Assembly (NCBI GenBank): GCA_035493895.1
Contig: DATJHM010000019.1
Coordinates: 1-20,195, forward strand
Length of the DNA: 20,195 nt
Reading direction: 5' to 3'
Origin: DATJHM01 sp035493895
Lineage (GTDB): Bacteria; Chloroflexota; Ktedonobacteria; Ktedonobacterales; Ktedonobacteraceae
Each line of letters starts with the position of its first letter. Within the stretch, counting starts at the first letter, position 1. The notes beneath the pieces were generated by a model. It was not told where the DNA came from, ran no database searches, and saw only the letters and a list, made by a program, of their open reading frames with translations. Below are positions 1 to 6,967 of the stretch, in pieces. Both the position numbers and the translations under genes were made by a program.

Positions 1-70
1 AACCTTCCCAAAAAAGGGAAACGAATAAATTATGTAGCTTGTGAGACATATTTTGAAGGGAGCACAAACG

Positions 71-1306
71 ATGAGACGCGTCGTGATTACAGGGATCGGG
101 CTGGTTACCTCCCTGGGACATACAGTCGAAGAAACCTGGGAAGCGCTTTGTCAGGGACGTTCAGGCATCGGGCCAATCGAGAGCTTTGACGCAAGCGAGT
201 ATCTGGTCAGGTTCGCGGGCGAGGTCAAGAACTTTGATGCCAGCCTGTATATGGACCGTAAAGACATCCGCAGGAACGATCCTTTTACGCATCTGGCAGT
301 TGCTGCATCCCGGCAGGCACTGGCAGATGCGCACCTCACGATCGATGAGCAGCTTGCTCCGGATGCTGGCGTGTGCATCGGCAGTGGTGTCGGCGGGCTC
401 ACGACGCTTCACGAGCAGTTCGCCGTCCTGCACGCAAAAGGGCCCGCACGCATCAGCCCTTTTTTTGTGCCCATGATGATGGTGAATGCGGCTCCCGGTA
501 TGGTTTCGCTGCTGACTGGCGCAAAGGGACCGGTCTGGGCCGCTGTCTCTGCCTGTGCAACCAGTGGCAATGCTATCGGTGAAGCCTGGGAGACTATTCG
601 GCGCGGGGCTGCCAGAGTGATGCTGGCGGGCGGATCTGAAAAAGCCGTCACGCCGCTGGCAATCGCCGCCTTTGCGAATATGCACGCGCTCTCACGGCGC
701 AATGAAGATCCTCAGGGGGCCAGCCGTCCGTTTGATAACGAGCGCGCAGGCTTTGTGATGGGCGAAGGTTCTGGCATGCTCGTTCTGGAAGATCTGGATT
801 TCGCTCTGGAGCGTGGCGCGCCGATCATTGCCGAACTGGTTGGCTATGGCTCGACTGCGGATGCTCATCATATCACTGAGCCTGCCCCCGGTGGAGAAGG
901 GCTGGTGCGCGCGATGCGACGCGCCCTGCAAAGCGCCGAAATGCGTCCTGAACAGATAGACTATATTAATGCCCACGGCACCGGAACTCGTCTCAACGAC
1001 TCCAGTGAAACGCAGGCCATTAAGACGTGCTTTGGCGATTATGCCTATCAGGTCGCGATCAGCTCGACCAAATCGATGCTCGGGCACACCTTTGGCGCAG
1101 CCGGAGCCATAGAGGCCGCGATCTCCATTCTCAGTATCGTGCATGGCGTCATGCCTCCGACCATCAATCTGGAGTATCCCGATCCCGAATGCGATCTCGA
1201 TTATATCCCCAATCATGCGCGACAGGCTCCGGTACATGTCGCATTATCGAACTCGATGGGCTTTGGCGGACATAATACGAGCCTGATCTTCAAACGATAT
1301 GCGTAG
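71..1306 (+). CDS. fabF: beta-ketoacyl-ACP synthase II (KAS II)
   Basis: Condensing enzyme of type II fatty acid synthesis: it elongates acyl-ACP with malonyl-ACP in the cytoplasm, releasing CO2. The 411-residue product has the usual length for FabF. It shows the full KAS II active site: nucleophile Cys162 in VSACATSG, His302 in NAHGTGT, Lys334 and His339 in KSMLGH, and a C-terminal GFGGHN loop. The frame is open from a GTG at 41, but ATG 71 is chosen because GAAGGGAG at 55-62 sits 8 nt upstream and the protein then begins MRRVVITGIG, the standard FabF N-terminus. No acyl carrier protein or other fab gene lies inside the window, so whether it belongs to a fab operon or a specialised lipid or polyketide cluster cannot be judged. 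The TAG stop falls inside a dispersed palindromic repeat (1303-1348). Confidence 0.95.
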   Translation: MRRVVITGIGLVTSLGHTVEETWEALCQGRSGIGPIESFDASEYLVRFAGEVKNFDASLYMDRKDIRRNDPFTHLAVAASRQALADAHLTIDEQLAPDAGVCIGSGVGGLTTLHEQFAVLHAKGPARISPFFVPMMMVNAAPGMVSLLTGAKGPVWAAVSACATSGNAIGEAWETIRRGAARVMLAGGSEKAVTPLAIAAFANMHALSRRNEDPQGASRPFDNERAGFVMGEGSGMLVLEDLDFALERGAPIIAELVGYGSTADAHHITEPAPGGEGLVRAMRRALQSAEMRPEQIDYINAHGTGTRLNDSSETQAIKTCFGDYAYQVAISSTKSMLGHTFGAAGAIEAAISILSIVHGVMPPTINLEYPDPECDLDYIPNHARQAPVHVALSNSMGFGGHNTSLIFKRYA

Positions 1307-1348
1307 AGGCGCGGCTTGTCTGCTCCCATAGCTATGAAGTGCCTCTAC
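1303..1348. repeat. dispersed GTAGAG palindromic element, copy 1
   Basis: A 46-bp element with perfect 8-bp ends, GTAGAGGC at 1303-1310 and GCCTCTAC at 1341-1348. The left part contains GCGCGGCTTGTCTGC, shared with the copies near 5060, 15930 and 16900. The fabF stop codon (1304-1306) lies inside the left arm, so the repeat forms the very end of that gene. Confidence 0.75.
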
Positions 1349-1471
1349 TGGGTCTGGCTCTGAGTCGAATACTGTTGGGATGTACAGAGAACGTTGCAAT
1401 AGAGTGAGAACGTACGCGTCGTACTCAACGGGCAAGTTCATCAATTCATCATTGAGCAAAGAGAGAAACAT

Positions 1472-2101
1472 ATGGAAGAACAAGACAAACGAGACGCACC
1501 AGAGGTCGGTGAACGTTCCTTTCTGGGGAGGCAGGCCGTGGGCGGGTTTCCCGCCTGCGCGGAATCAAAGGAGGACAAGGGAACCGGGTCGGAATCGACA
1601 CCTCGCCTCCAACGACCCATGCCAGACCTTCAGCTGGTCCGCCTCGACCACGCGCCTGCCCTGTTTGCGTTCGAGCGAGAGAATCGGGCCTACTTCGCGG
1701 CGTCGATACCGGATCGGGGGGACGCGTTCTTCGCCGAATTCGACACGCAGCATGCGCAACTGCTCGCGTTGCAGGCCGCAGGGACGGATTACTTCCACCT
1801 GCTGCTGGCCAGGGGCGGCGAGGTGGTGGGGCGGGTGAACCTGGTCAAAGTGGCAGATGGGTCGGCGGAACTCGGGTACCGGATCGCGCAGAAGGCTGCG
1901 GGGCAAGGACTGGCCACTGCGGCAGTGCGTAAGATGCGCGAGCTCGCCGCCACAACGTACGGACTCACCAGGCTGCGCGCGCGGGTCACGCTGGACAATC
2001 CGGCCTCGCGCAAGGTACTTGAACACAACGGCTTCGTCGCCATTGGTGAGCTGACGCTCAACGGCAAGCCAGCCATATCCTACATCTGCGAGCTTCGGTG
2101 A
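1472..2101 (+). CDS. GNAT-family N-acetyltransferase, RimJ/RimL-like
   Basis: Probable acetyl-CoA-dependent N-acetyltransferase of the RimJ/RimL (Acetyltransf_3) type; substrate unknown. The core shows the acetyl-CoA loop QKAAGQGLA after the strand ELGYRI, then RLRARVTLDNPASRKVLEHNGF, the typical C-terminal GNAT signature. The full frame gives 209 residues, but the recognisable domain starts at residue 50 (ATG 1619, MPDLQLVRLD), which would give a 160-residue protein of normal family size. The preceding 49 residues resemble nothing I know. ATG 1472 has only a weak GAGAG upstream and ATG 1619 has none adjacent; a perfect AAAGGAGG at 1568-1575 lies too far from 1619 to serve it normally. From about 1495 the DNA is much more GC-rich than its neighbours, suggesting acquisition. 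The gene converges on the kinase gene. Confidence 0.85.
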   Translation: MEEQDKRDAPEVGERSFLGRQAVGGFPACAESKEDKGTGSESTPRLQRPMPDLQLVRLDHAPALFAFERENRAYFAASIPDRGDAFFAEFDTQHAQLLALQAAGTDYFHLLLARGGEVVGRVNLVKVADGSAELGYRIAQKAAGQGLATAAVRKMRELAATTYGLTRLRARVTLDNPASRKVLEHNGFVAIGELTLNGKPAISYICELR

Positions 2102-2114
2102 CGTAACGCATTCG

Positions 2115-2145
2115 TGTCAATCCGAACACTATTCTGGGATTGACA
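2115..2145. terminator. stem-loop between convergent genes
   Basis: Perfect 9-bp inverted repeat TGTCAATCC (2115-2123) and GGATTGACA (2137-2145) around a 13-nt loop, just after the acetyltransferase stop and before the kinase stop. A second short stem, AAGGGG/CCCCTT, lies near 2190-2205 next to a T-run. Neither has a classical T-tract after the stem on the plus strand, so the terminator role is inferred from position. Confidence 0.4.
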
Positions 2146-2255
2146 TCTGGGTAAGATCTTCCCTTGTGAGGTATTGTACCTTTTTTCAAAGGGGAGATCC
2201 CCTTCTGAATCGATACCAAAATCGCCAGGATTTTAGCCCACCCTCTATAAGCACG

Positions 2256-3995
2256 TTATTCTACTGGTTGGTGAAGGGCCGGGACCGGTGAGGGCACTTG
2301 CACAGGCGTAAGCGTTGCCTTCACCAGCTTCCAGGCTCCGTTCTCCTTATCAAGCGTATAGCTCCCCTGATAGGCATTGATCATCGAGCCAGCATGTTGC
2401 TTATCGGTTGCGTACAGGATGATTGCAACCTGTACGCGTCCGCTGGGGAGCGTTTTGCTTGCTTGCACAACAATGTCATCCCGCTGCGTCGTCACAAAAC
2501 CCTGCGAAAACTGGCTGAAAGAATATGTGCTTTGATAGGCGGACGACCATAAATTATAGGCCGCCTGATACTGCTGCTGATCAATATCGTTATAATAAAG
2601 CCGCACGACCTGTTGCGCCTGTCGGTCCGGTGAGCGCAGGCGGGACAGAAGGGCCTGCGATTTTTTTTGCGGCACCATCGTTGGGGAGGCAAGATAGGGC
2701 GCAGATGCCTGTGCTCGACGCAGCACACCCGATGAAGCAAACAGGCCAATGGTCAAAAGCAGCACACAGATACAGAGGATTATTCCTGTGCCGATCCAAC
2801 GCTTTCTCTTTCTCTCTATATACCTGTCATGCTCATCTCCTGTCGTCTGCACTGGCGCTACCTGAGGCGAAATTGCTGCTTTTTCCCCGGCACCGTTCAC
2901 GGACAGATGGGCTTTTGCAAACGCGTTATTGAGCTCTTCTTCGCTCAATTTGTTGGTATGGGCTCCCTGTGCAACTTCCGCCCTGCTACCGCCTGTCGAT
3001 GGTCCCTCAAGCATGGGAATTTTCTGCGTCATCTCTCCCGAGAGAGGTAGTGAGATGAGAGAGAATTTTTTTGGCTCAGTCAGACCAGGAAGAGAAAGAC
3101 GCCGTCGACTTCCGGCGAGCGTCTCCGCGCGGGAAACCTCCGTCCTGAGCTCCTGAATCAACTCATGCGTTGAACTATAGCGGGTCGCTGGATGTTTCGC
3201 CATTGCCTTGCGTACGACCGCATCAATGCCTTCTGTCAGGATGGGATTGAGCTCTACAAGAGAGGGTACAGGCTCGTGCAGATGCTGGGCCGCAATGACG
3301 AAGGGGGTCGAGCCGAGAAAGGGGAGGCGACCGGTCAGCATCTGGAAGATGACCACTCCCAGCTCATAAATATCCGTGCGAAAGTCAACCGCCTGCCCAT
3401 TGACCATCTCGGGTGCCATATAACCCGCCGAGCCAATAAAGTTGCCACTGCCTGTGATTGTATGCTCGATTGGTGGGTCATGCTCATCATGCAAAATATG
3501 CGCAATGCCAAAATCAACCAGCACCAGACGACCATCCGCATGGAAAAGCATGTTGCGCGGCTTGATGTCCCGATGCACAATTTTATGGGCGTGCGCATAC
3601 TCCAGCGCGGAACCTGCCTGCTCGATATAGAGCATCGCTTCACGCATGGGCAGAGGGGCCGCTTTTTGCAGACGATCATGTAAGCTGCCGCCGGTAAGAT
3701 ACGGCATGACAAGAAATGGGAGGCCATTTTCTTCGCCATATTCGTAAATCGGCAAAATATTGATGTGGTCCAGTTGCGCAATCACATGCGCCTCACGGCG
3801 AAAGCGTTTCAGAAACTCTTCGTTCTGCTCAGAGAGCATATCCATCCCCGCCCGTAAGACTTTAATCGCGACATCACGATCCAGATGAGCCTGATGTGCT
3901 AGAAAAACCATACCCATTCCACCAGAACCAACAAGCCGTTTGAGGGTGGCTGTACCCAGCTGTGTGTCGATGAGTTGTTGTGCAGAATCCATCAT
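2256..3995 (-). CDS. membrane-anchored serine/threonine protein kinase
   Basis: Hanks-type (PknB-like) Ser/Thr kinase of 579 residues. Residues about 12-290 form the kinase domain with all catalytic elements: glycine loop GSGGMG (23-28), Lys45 in VAIK, Glu68, HRDIKPRN (141-148, catalytic Asp143), DFG (161-163) and APE (194-196). A low-complexity linker (about 295-395) leads to the basic segment RKRKRW and one TM helix (about 401-420). The outside part (about 459-562) is not a PASTA repeat; its pattern (VVRLYYNDIDQQQYQAAYNLW, then GSYTLDKENGAWKLVKATL) resembles an NTF2-like/DUF4878-type fold, a likely sensor. The gene starts MMDS with AAAGG about 13 nt upstream. It is divergent from the methyltransferase gene and alone in its transcription unit. 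A palindrome at 4033-4049 lies in its promoter region. Confidence 0.93.
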   Translation of the reverse strand: MMDSAQQLIDTQLGTATLKRLVGSGGMGMVFLAHQAHLDRDVAIKVLRAGMDMLSEQNEEFLKRFRREAHVIAQLDHINILPIYEYGEENGLPFLVMPYLTGGSLHDRLQKAAPLPMREAMLYIEQAGSALEYAHAHKIVHRDIKPRNMLFHADGRLVLVDFGIAHILHDEHDPPIEHTITGSGNFIGSAGYMAPEMVNGQAVDFRTDIYELGVVIFQMLTGRLPFLGSTPFVIAAQHLHEPVPSLVELNPILTEGIDAVVRKAMAKHPATRYSSTHELIQELRTEVSRAETLAGSRRRLSLPGLTEPKKFSLISLPLSGEMTQKIPMLEGPSTGGSRAEVAQGAHTNKLSEEELNNAFAKAHLSVNGAGEKAAISPQVAPVQTTGDEHDRYIERKRKRWIGTGIILCICVLLLTIGLFASSGVLRRAQASAPYLASPTMVPQKKSQALLSRLRSPDRQAQQVVRLYYNDIDQQQYQAAYNLWSSAYQSTYSFSQFSQGFVTTQRDDIVVQASKTLPSGRVQVAIILYATDKQHAGSMINAYQGSYTLDKENGAWKLVKATLTPVQVPSPVPALHQPVE

Positions 3996-4362
3996 GAAAA
4001 AAAACTTACCTTTAAGTACGCACTATCAGCCCATTATTCCTGGAATAATCTCCTTAATAAATAGGGGTCGCCAGAAAATCTGCAACGCAACGTCCGGCTA
4101 TAATATGAAACGATTTGATACAGGGAAATGTTTCAAGATGAACAATGGTCCCCTCCATTATCATGCCACACATCGTCAAGCTGGTCATTCTCGCACCCTG
4201 GATTTTCGCTACTTGTCGTAGAAAAAGAGAGAAATAGAGCGATCTGTGAAATAAGCAACAACTGAGCGGTTTAATTCGTATAGTATCTTATAGAATGGGA
4301 AAAGCCGTTTTACCAGTCTCGACAATCCATAGACGTATATGCTCAACGAGGAGGCATCGCTA
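3996..4362. other. divergent promoter region, kinase / methyltransferase
   Basis: This 367-bp AT-rich intergenic stretch must hold the promoters of both divergent genes. I see one strong palindrome (4033-4049), a weaker TGAAAC/GTTTCA inverted repeat near 4107-4137, and several AT-rich -10-like boxes around 4278-4300, such as TATAGT and TATAGA. None pairs convincingly with a -35 box. No convincing gene is present. Confidence 0.5.
4033..4049. promoter_or_regulatory. perfect 17-nt palindrome, candidate operator
   Basis: ATTATTCC and GGAATAAT flank a single central T, giving a perfect odd-length palindrome about 38 nt upstream of the kinase start codon. Size and position suit a dimeric repressor or activator site. 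No dedicated regulator gene is adjacent, so the binding protein is unknown. Confidence 0.45.
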
Positions 4363-5037
4363 TTGAACATACGCTTTCTCAGGAATGGACTGTTACTGGC
4401 CATTGGCAGTACGAGCGGGGCGCTCTTTAGCATACTGGTCGGCAGCAAAGTATTTTATCGCATCGCTTCCCATCAAGGCAAACAGGGACCTGCGCTGGCT
4501 CACGGAGGAGGATGGATCCGGGAATCAAGCGGACGCCTGCGCAAGATACCGCTTATGCTTGATTGGATGCGGTTACGTGCAGGTGAACGCGTTCTGGAAC
4601 TGGGGGCGGGCACGGGCCAATTTACTATTCTGGCTGCCAGGCGTTTGGGCCACAAAGGTCGTTTGTATGCCTTTGATATTCAGCCAGAAATGATTGCTCG
4701 GGTCCAACAAAAAGTCAATGCGGCACAATTGACTAATGTTCATACGCAGGTTGCTGCGGCCTACGAGTTACCCCTGGATGATTGCAGCATCGACAAAGCT
4801 ATGCTGGTCAATGTGCTACCGGAAATTCCTGATCATCAGCGTGCCCTGCACGAGGTGGCACGCGTTCTCCAACCGCATGGAACTCTCTATATCAGCGAAG
4901 AATTTTCAGAGCCCGGTTACTGGTTTATCAGCGAAACCATTCGCCGCGTTGAGCAGACGGGACAATTTGTCCTTTCCACGCAACGCGGCAACTGGTGGCG
5001 CTACACTCTTGGCTTCCGTAAGCGTATTCACGCTTAA
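4363..5037 (+). CDS. class I SAM-dependent methyltransferase, N-terminal membrane anchor
   Basis: Probable small-molecule or lipid methyltransferase of the Methyltransf_11/25 type. With the TTG start the product has 224 residues. A hydrophobic segment at about 6-27 (a TM anchor or membrane-associated helix) precedes the Rossmann domain: motif I VLELGAGTGQF (77-87), acidic Asp105 in YAFDIQPEM after strand 2, motif II around DKAMLVNVLPEI (144-155), and motif III RVLQPHGTLYISE (167-179). The frame extends up to ATG 4339, but GAGGAGG at 4348-4354 is downstream of that ATG and 8 nt before TTG 4363, so TTG is the likely start. The gene is divergent from the kinase and convergent with the ABC operon, a palindromic repeat lying between. 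Substrate unknown; the layout recalls UbiE-like and phospholipid methyltransferases, but that is weak. Confidence 0.88.
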   Translation: MNIRFLRNGLLLAIGSTSGALFSILVGSKVFYRIASHQGKQGPALAHGGGWIRESSGRLRKIPLMLDWMRLRAGERVLELGAGTGQFTILAARRLGHKGRLYAFDIQPEMIARVQQKVNAAQLTNVHTQVAAAYELPLDDCSIDKAMLVNVLPEIPDHQRALHEVARVLQPHGTLYISEEFSEPGYWFISETIRRVEQTGQFVLSTQRGNWWRYTLGFRKRIHA

Positions 5038-5050
5038 TTCATGCTTTACC

Positions 5051-5106
5051 ATCCTCCGTAGAGGCGCGGTTTATCTGCGCCTATAAGCAACGTCTTTACG
5101 GAGGAT
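5051..5106. repeat. dispersed GTAGAG palindromic element, copy 2
   Basis: A 56-bp imperfect palindrome between two convergent genes. Left arm 5051-5066 pairs with right arm 5091-5106 at 14 of 16 positions, the outer 10 perfectly (ATCCTCCGTA / TACGGAGGAT). The core GTAGAGGCGCGG, then TTATCTGCGC, matches the family. It could act as a bidirectional terminator in RNA, although no T-tract follows on either strand. Confidence 0.7.
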
Positions 5107-5116
5107 CAAATCCTCA

Positions 5117-6967
5117 TTACGCGACATCCTCGTTATCCATATGGCGGAAACCCATCGCATACAGGGTAGCATAGGCCCCTTTGGCTTTGAGCAATTGATC
5201 GTGCGTCCCCTTCTCGATGATACGACCAGCTTGCAGCACAATAATCATATCTGCATTTTTGATCGTCGAGAGACGGTGCGCAATCACAAACGCGGTACGT
5301 CCGGCAAGCAAACGATTCAAACCTTCCTGTACGAGCAGTTCCGTGAAGGTATCGATATTCGCCGTTGCCTCATCCAGAATAAGGATGCGTGGATCAGAGA
5401 GGAGCGCTCGCGCAAAAGAGATCAGCTGGCGCTGCCCGACGCTTAAATTACGTCCACGTTCCTGAATGATCGTCTGGTAGCCATCAGGCAGATGGAGGAT
5501 TAATTCATTCGCTCCCACCGCACTGGCTGCCTCGATTACCTCCTCATCGCTGGCCTCCAGACGTCCATAGCGAATATTGTCCATCACCGAGCCTGTAAAC
5601 AGGAATGGGTCCTGCGGCACCACACCAATCTGGCGACGTAACGATGTCTGGGTGACGCTACGAATATCATGCCCATCAATCAGTACCGCGCCATCCAGCA
5701 CCTCGTAGAAGCGCGTCAGGAGGCTGATAATCGTGCTTTTGCCTGCCCCGGTGGGACCAACAATCGCCACGGTCTGGCCCGGCTCAACGTGCAGGTTCAG
5801 GCCATGCAGCACGGGACGTCCCTTTTTGTAGCCAAAGACGAGATCCTTGAAATCTACCTCGCCACGCACCTCAGGAAGCTCTTCTGCCCCCTCACGATCC
5901 TTGATCTCTATCGGCACATCCAGAATCTGGAAGATACGCTCGGCCGCAACTCCGGAGCGCTGCAACTGCGTATATTGCTGGCTCAGATCGCGAATAGGAT
6001 CAAAGAAACGGTTGATATACAGCGTAAACGAGATCAGGATGCCGACTTCGAGTTTATGTTGCGAAATCAGGTAGCCACCGTAGAGCACGGTCAACGCAAT
6101 CGCGACCGCCGCTACGACCTCAACCAGTGGCAGGATCAGCGCCGCGATATGGCTCGCTTCCAGGTTGGTATCGCGGTTATAAGCATTCAGCTCGACAAAT
6201 TCTTCGCGATTGCGATCCTCCTGGACCATGCTTTGAATGACACGCATGCCGGAGATATTTTCTTGCAAGGTCGCATTCACGATCGAAATGGCGGCGCGTG
6301 TCCGTCTGAACGAAAGCTGGGCGAAACGCTGCCAGAAGCCCGCAATCACAAACATAATAGGCAGCACTGTAAAAGAGAGGAGCGCCAGACCTGCGTTCAT
6401 GGCGATCATGATGGCCACAATGCCGATCAGCGCCACCAGCGAGCTGAGAATCGCCAGCAGGCCCGAGCTCAGCATCGCCTCTAATACGTCAATATCGCTT
6501 TGCAGACGCGACATCACGCGGCCAATCTGTGTATGATCATAAAAACTCAGCGAGAGCCTTTGCAGATGCTCAAACATATCTGAGCTCAAATGATAGAGCG
6601 CCTGCTGTCCCACCCAGGACATGGACCAGATCTGCCAGTACTGTGCCTGCCACATCGCCACATTCACAATTAACAGCGCAATGCTGACCCAGGCCAGTCC
6701 TGTCAAATCTCCCTTGCTGATAAAGTCGTCAACTGCAATTCCGATCAGAAAGGGGTTGGCGAGGTTCAGGACTGTATAGACCAGCATCAGGACCAGGCTG
6801 CCGAGCGCCTGCCAGCGGTACCTGTTGATGTAGGGCGCGAAACGTCGAATGTAGCTCCACTCGAACTTGTTCGACTCCGCTTCGTCGGAGATGGCCAGGC
6901 TGTTCTCGCTCCAATAGTGCTGCTGGCGCGCCTCCACGAAGCTGCTCATGCGTTCTTTTACGCTCAT
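5117..6967 (-). CDS. ABC exporter half-transporter (TMD-NBD), catalytic-site subunit
   Basis: Second gene of a two-gene ABC exporter operon; 616 residues, usual length for a fused six-helix TMD plus ATPase. The membrane domain spans about 55-325 and the NBD about 370-605. Seen: Walker A GPTGAGKST (404-412), Q-loop PQDPF (about 451-455), Walker B ILILDE with catalytic Glu533, D-loop ANID and switch His564 in VIAHRLST. The signature motif is LSVGQ (508-512) instead of LSGGQ. Its start overlaps the upstream gene's stop by 4 nt (ATGA), and AGGAGGT at 6974-6980 lies 6 nt before it, so translation is coupled. Family knowledge (TM287/288, BmrCD, LmrCD) points to a heterodimeric multidrug or lipid exporter. 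The substrate cannot be read from sequence. Confidence 0.95.
   Translation of the reverse strand: MSVKERMSSFVEARQQHYWSENSLAISDEAESNKFEWSYIRRFAPYINRYRWQALGSLVLMLVYTVLNLANPFLIGIAVDDFISKGDLTGLAWVSIALLIVNVAMWQAQYWQIWSMSWVGQQALYHLSSDMFEHLQRLSLSFYDHTQIGRVMSRLQSDIDVLEAMLSSGLLAILSSLVALIGIVAIMIAMNAGLALLSFTVLPIMFVIAGFWQRFAQLSFRRTRAAISIVNATLQENISGMRVIQSMVQEDRNREEFVELNAYNRDTNLEASHIAALILPLVEVVAAVAIALTVLYGGYLISQHKLEVGILISFTLYINRFFDPIRDLSQQYTQLQRSGVAAERIFQILDVPIEIKDREGAEELPEVRGEVDFKDLVFGYKKGRPVLHGLNLHVEPGQTVAIVGPTGAGKSTIISLLTRFYEVLDGAVLIDGHDIRSVTQTSLRRQIGVVPQDPFLFTGSVMDNIRYGRLEASDEEVIEAASAVGANELILHLPDGYQTIIQERGRNLSVGQRQLISFARALLSDPRILILDEATANIDTFTELLVQEGLNRLLAGRTAFVIAHRLSTIKNADMIIVLQAGRIIEKGTHDQLLKAKGAYATLYAMGFRHMDNEDVA

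Noticed and set aside
5669..6484. 271-codon plus-strand frame opposite the ABC gene
   Set aside because: Antisense shadow of a clearly conserved ABC transporter gene; rich in His, Arg and Gln without any domain.
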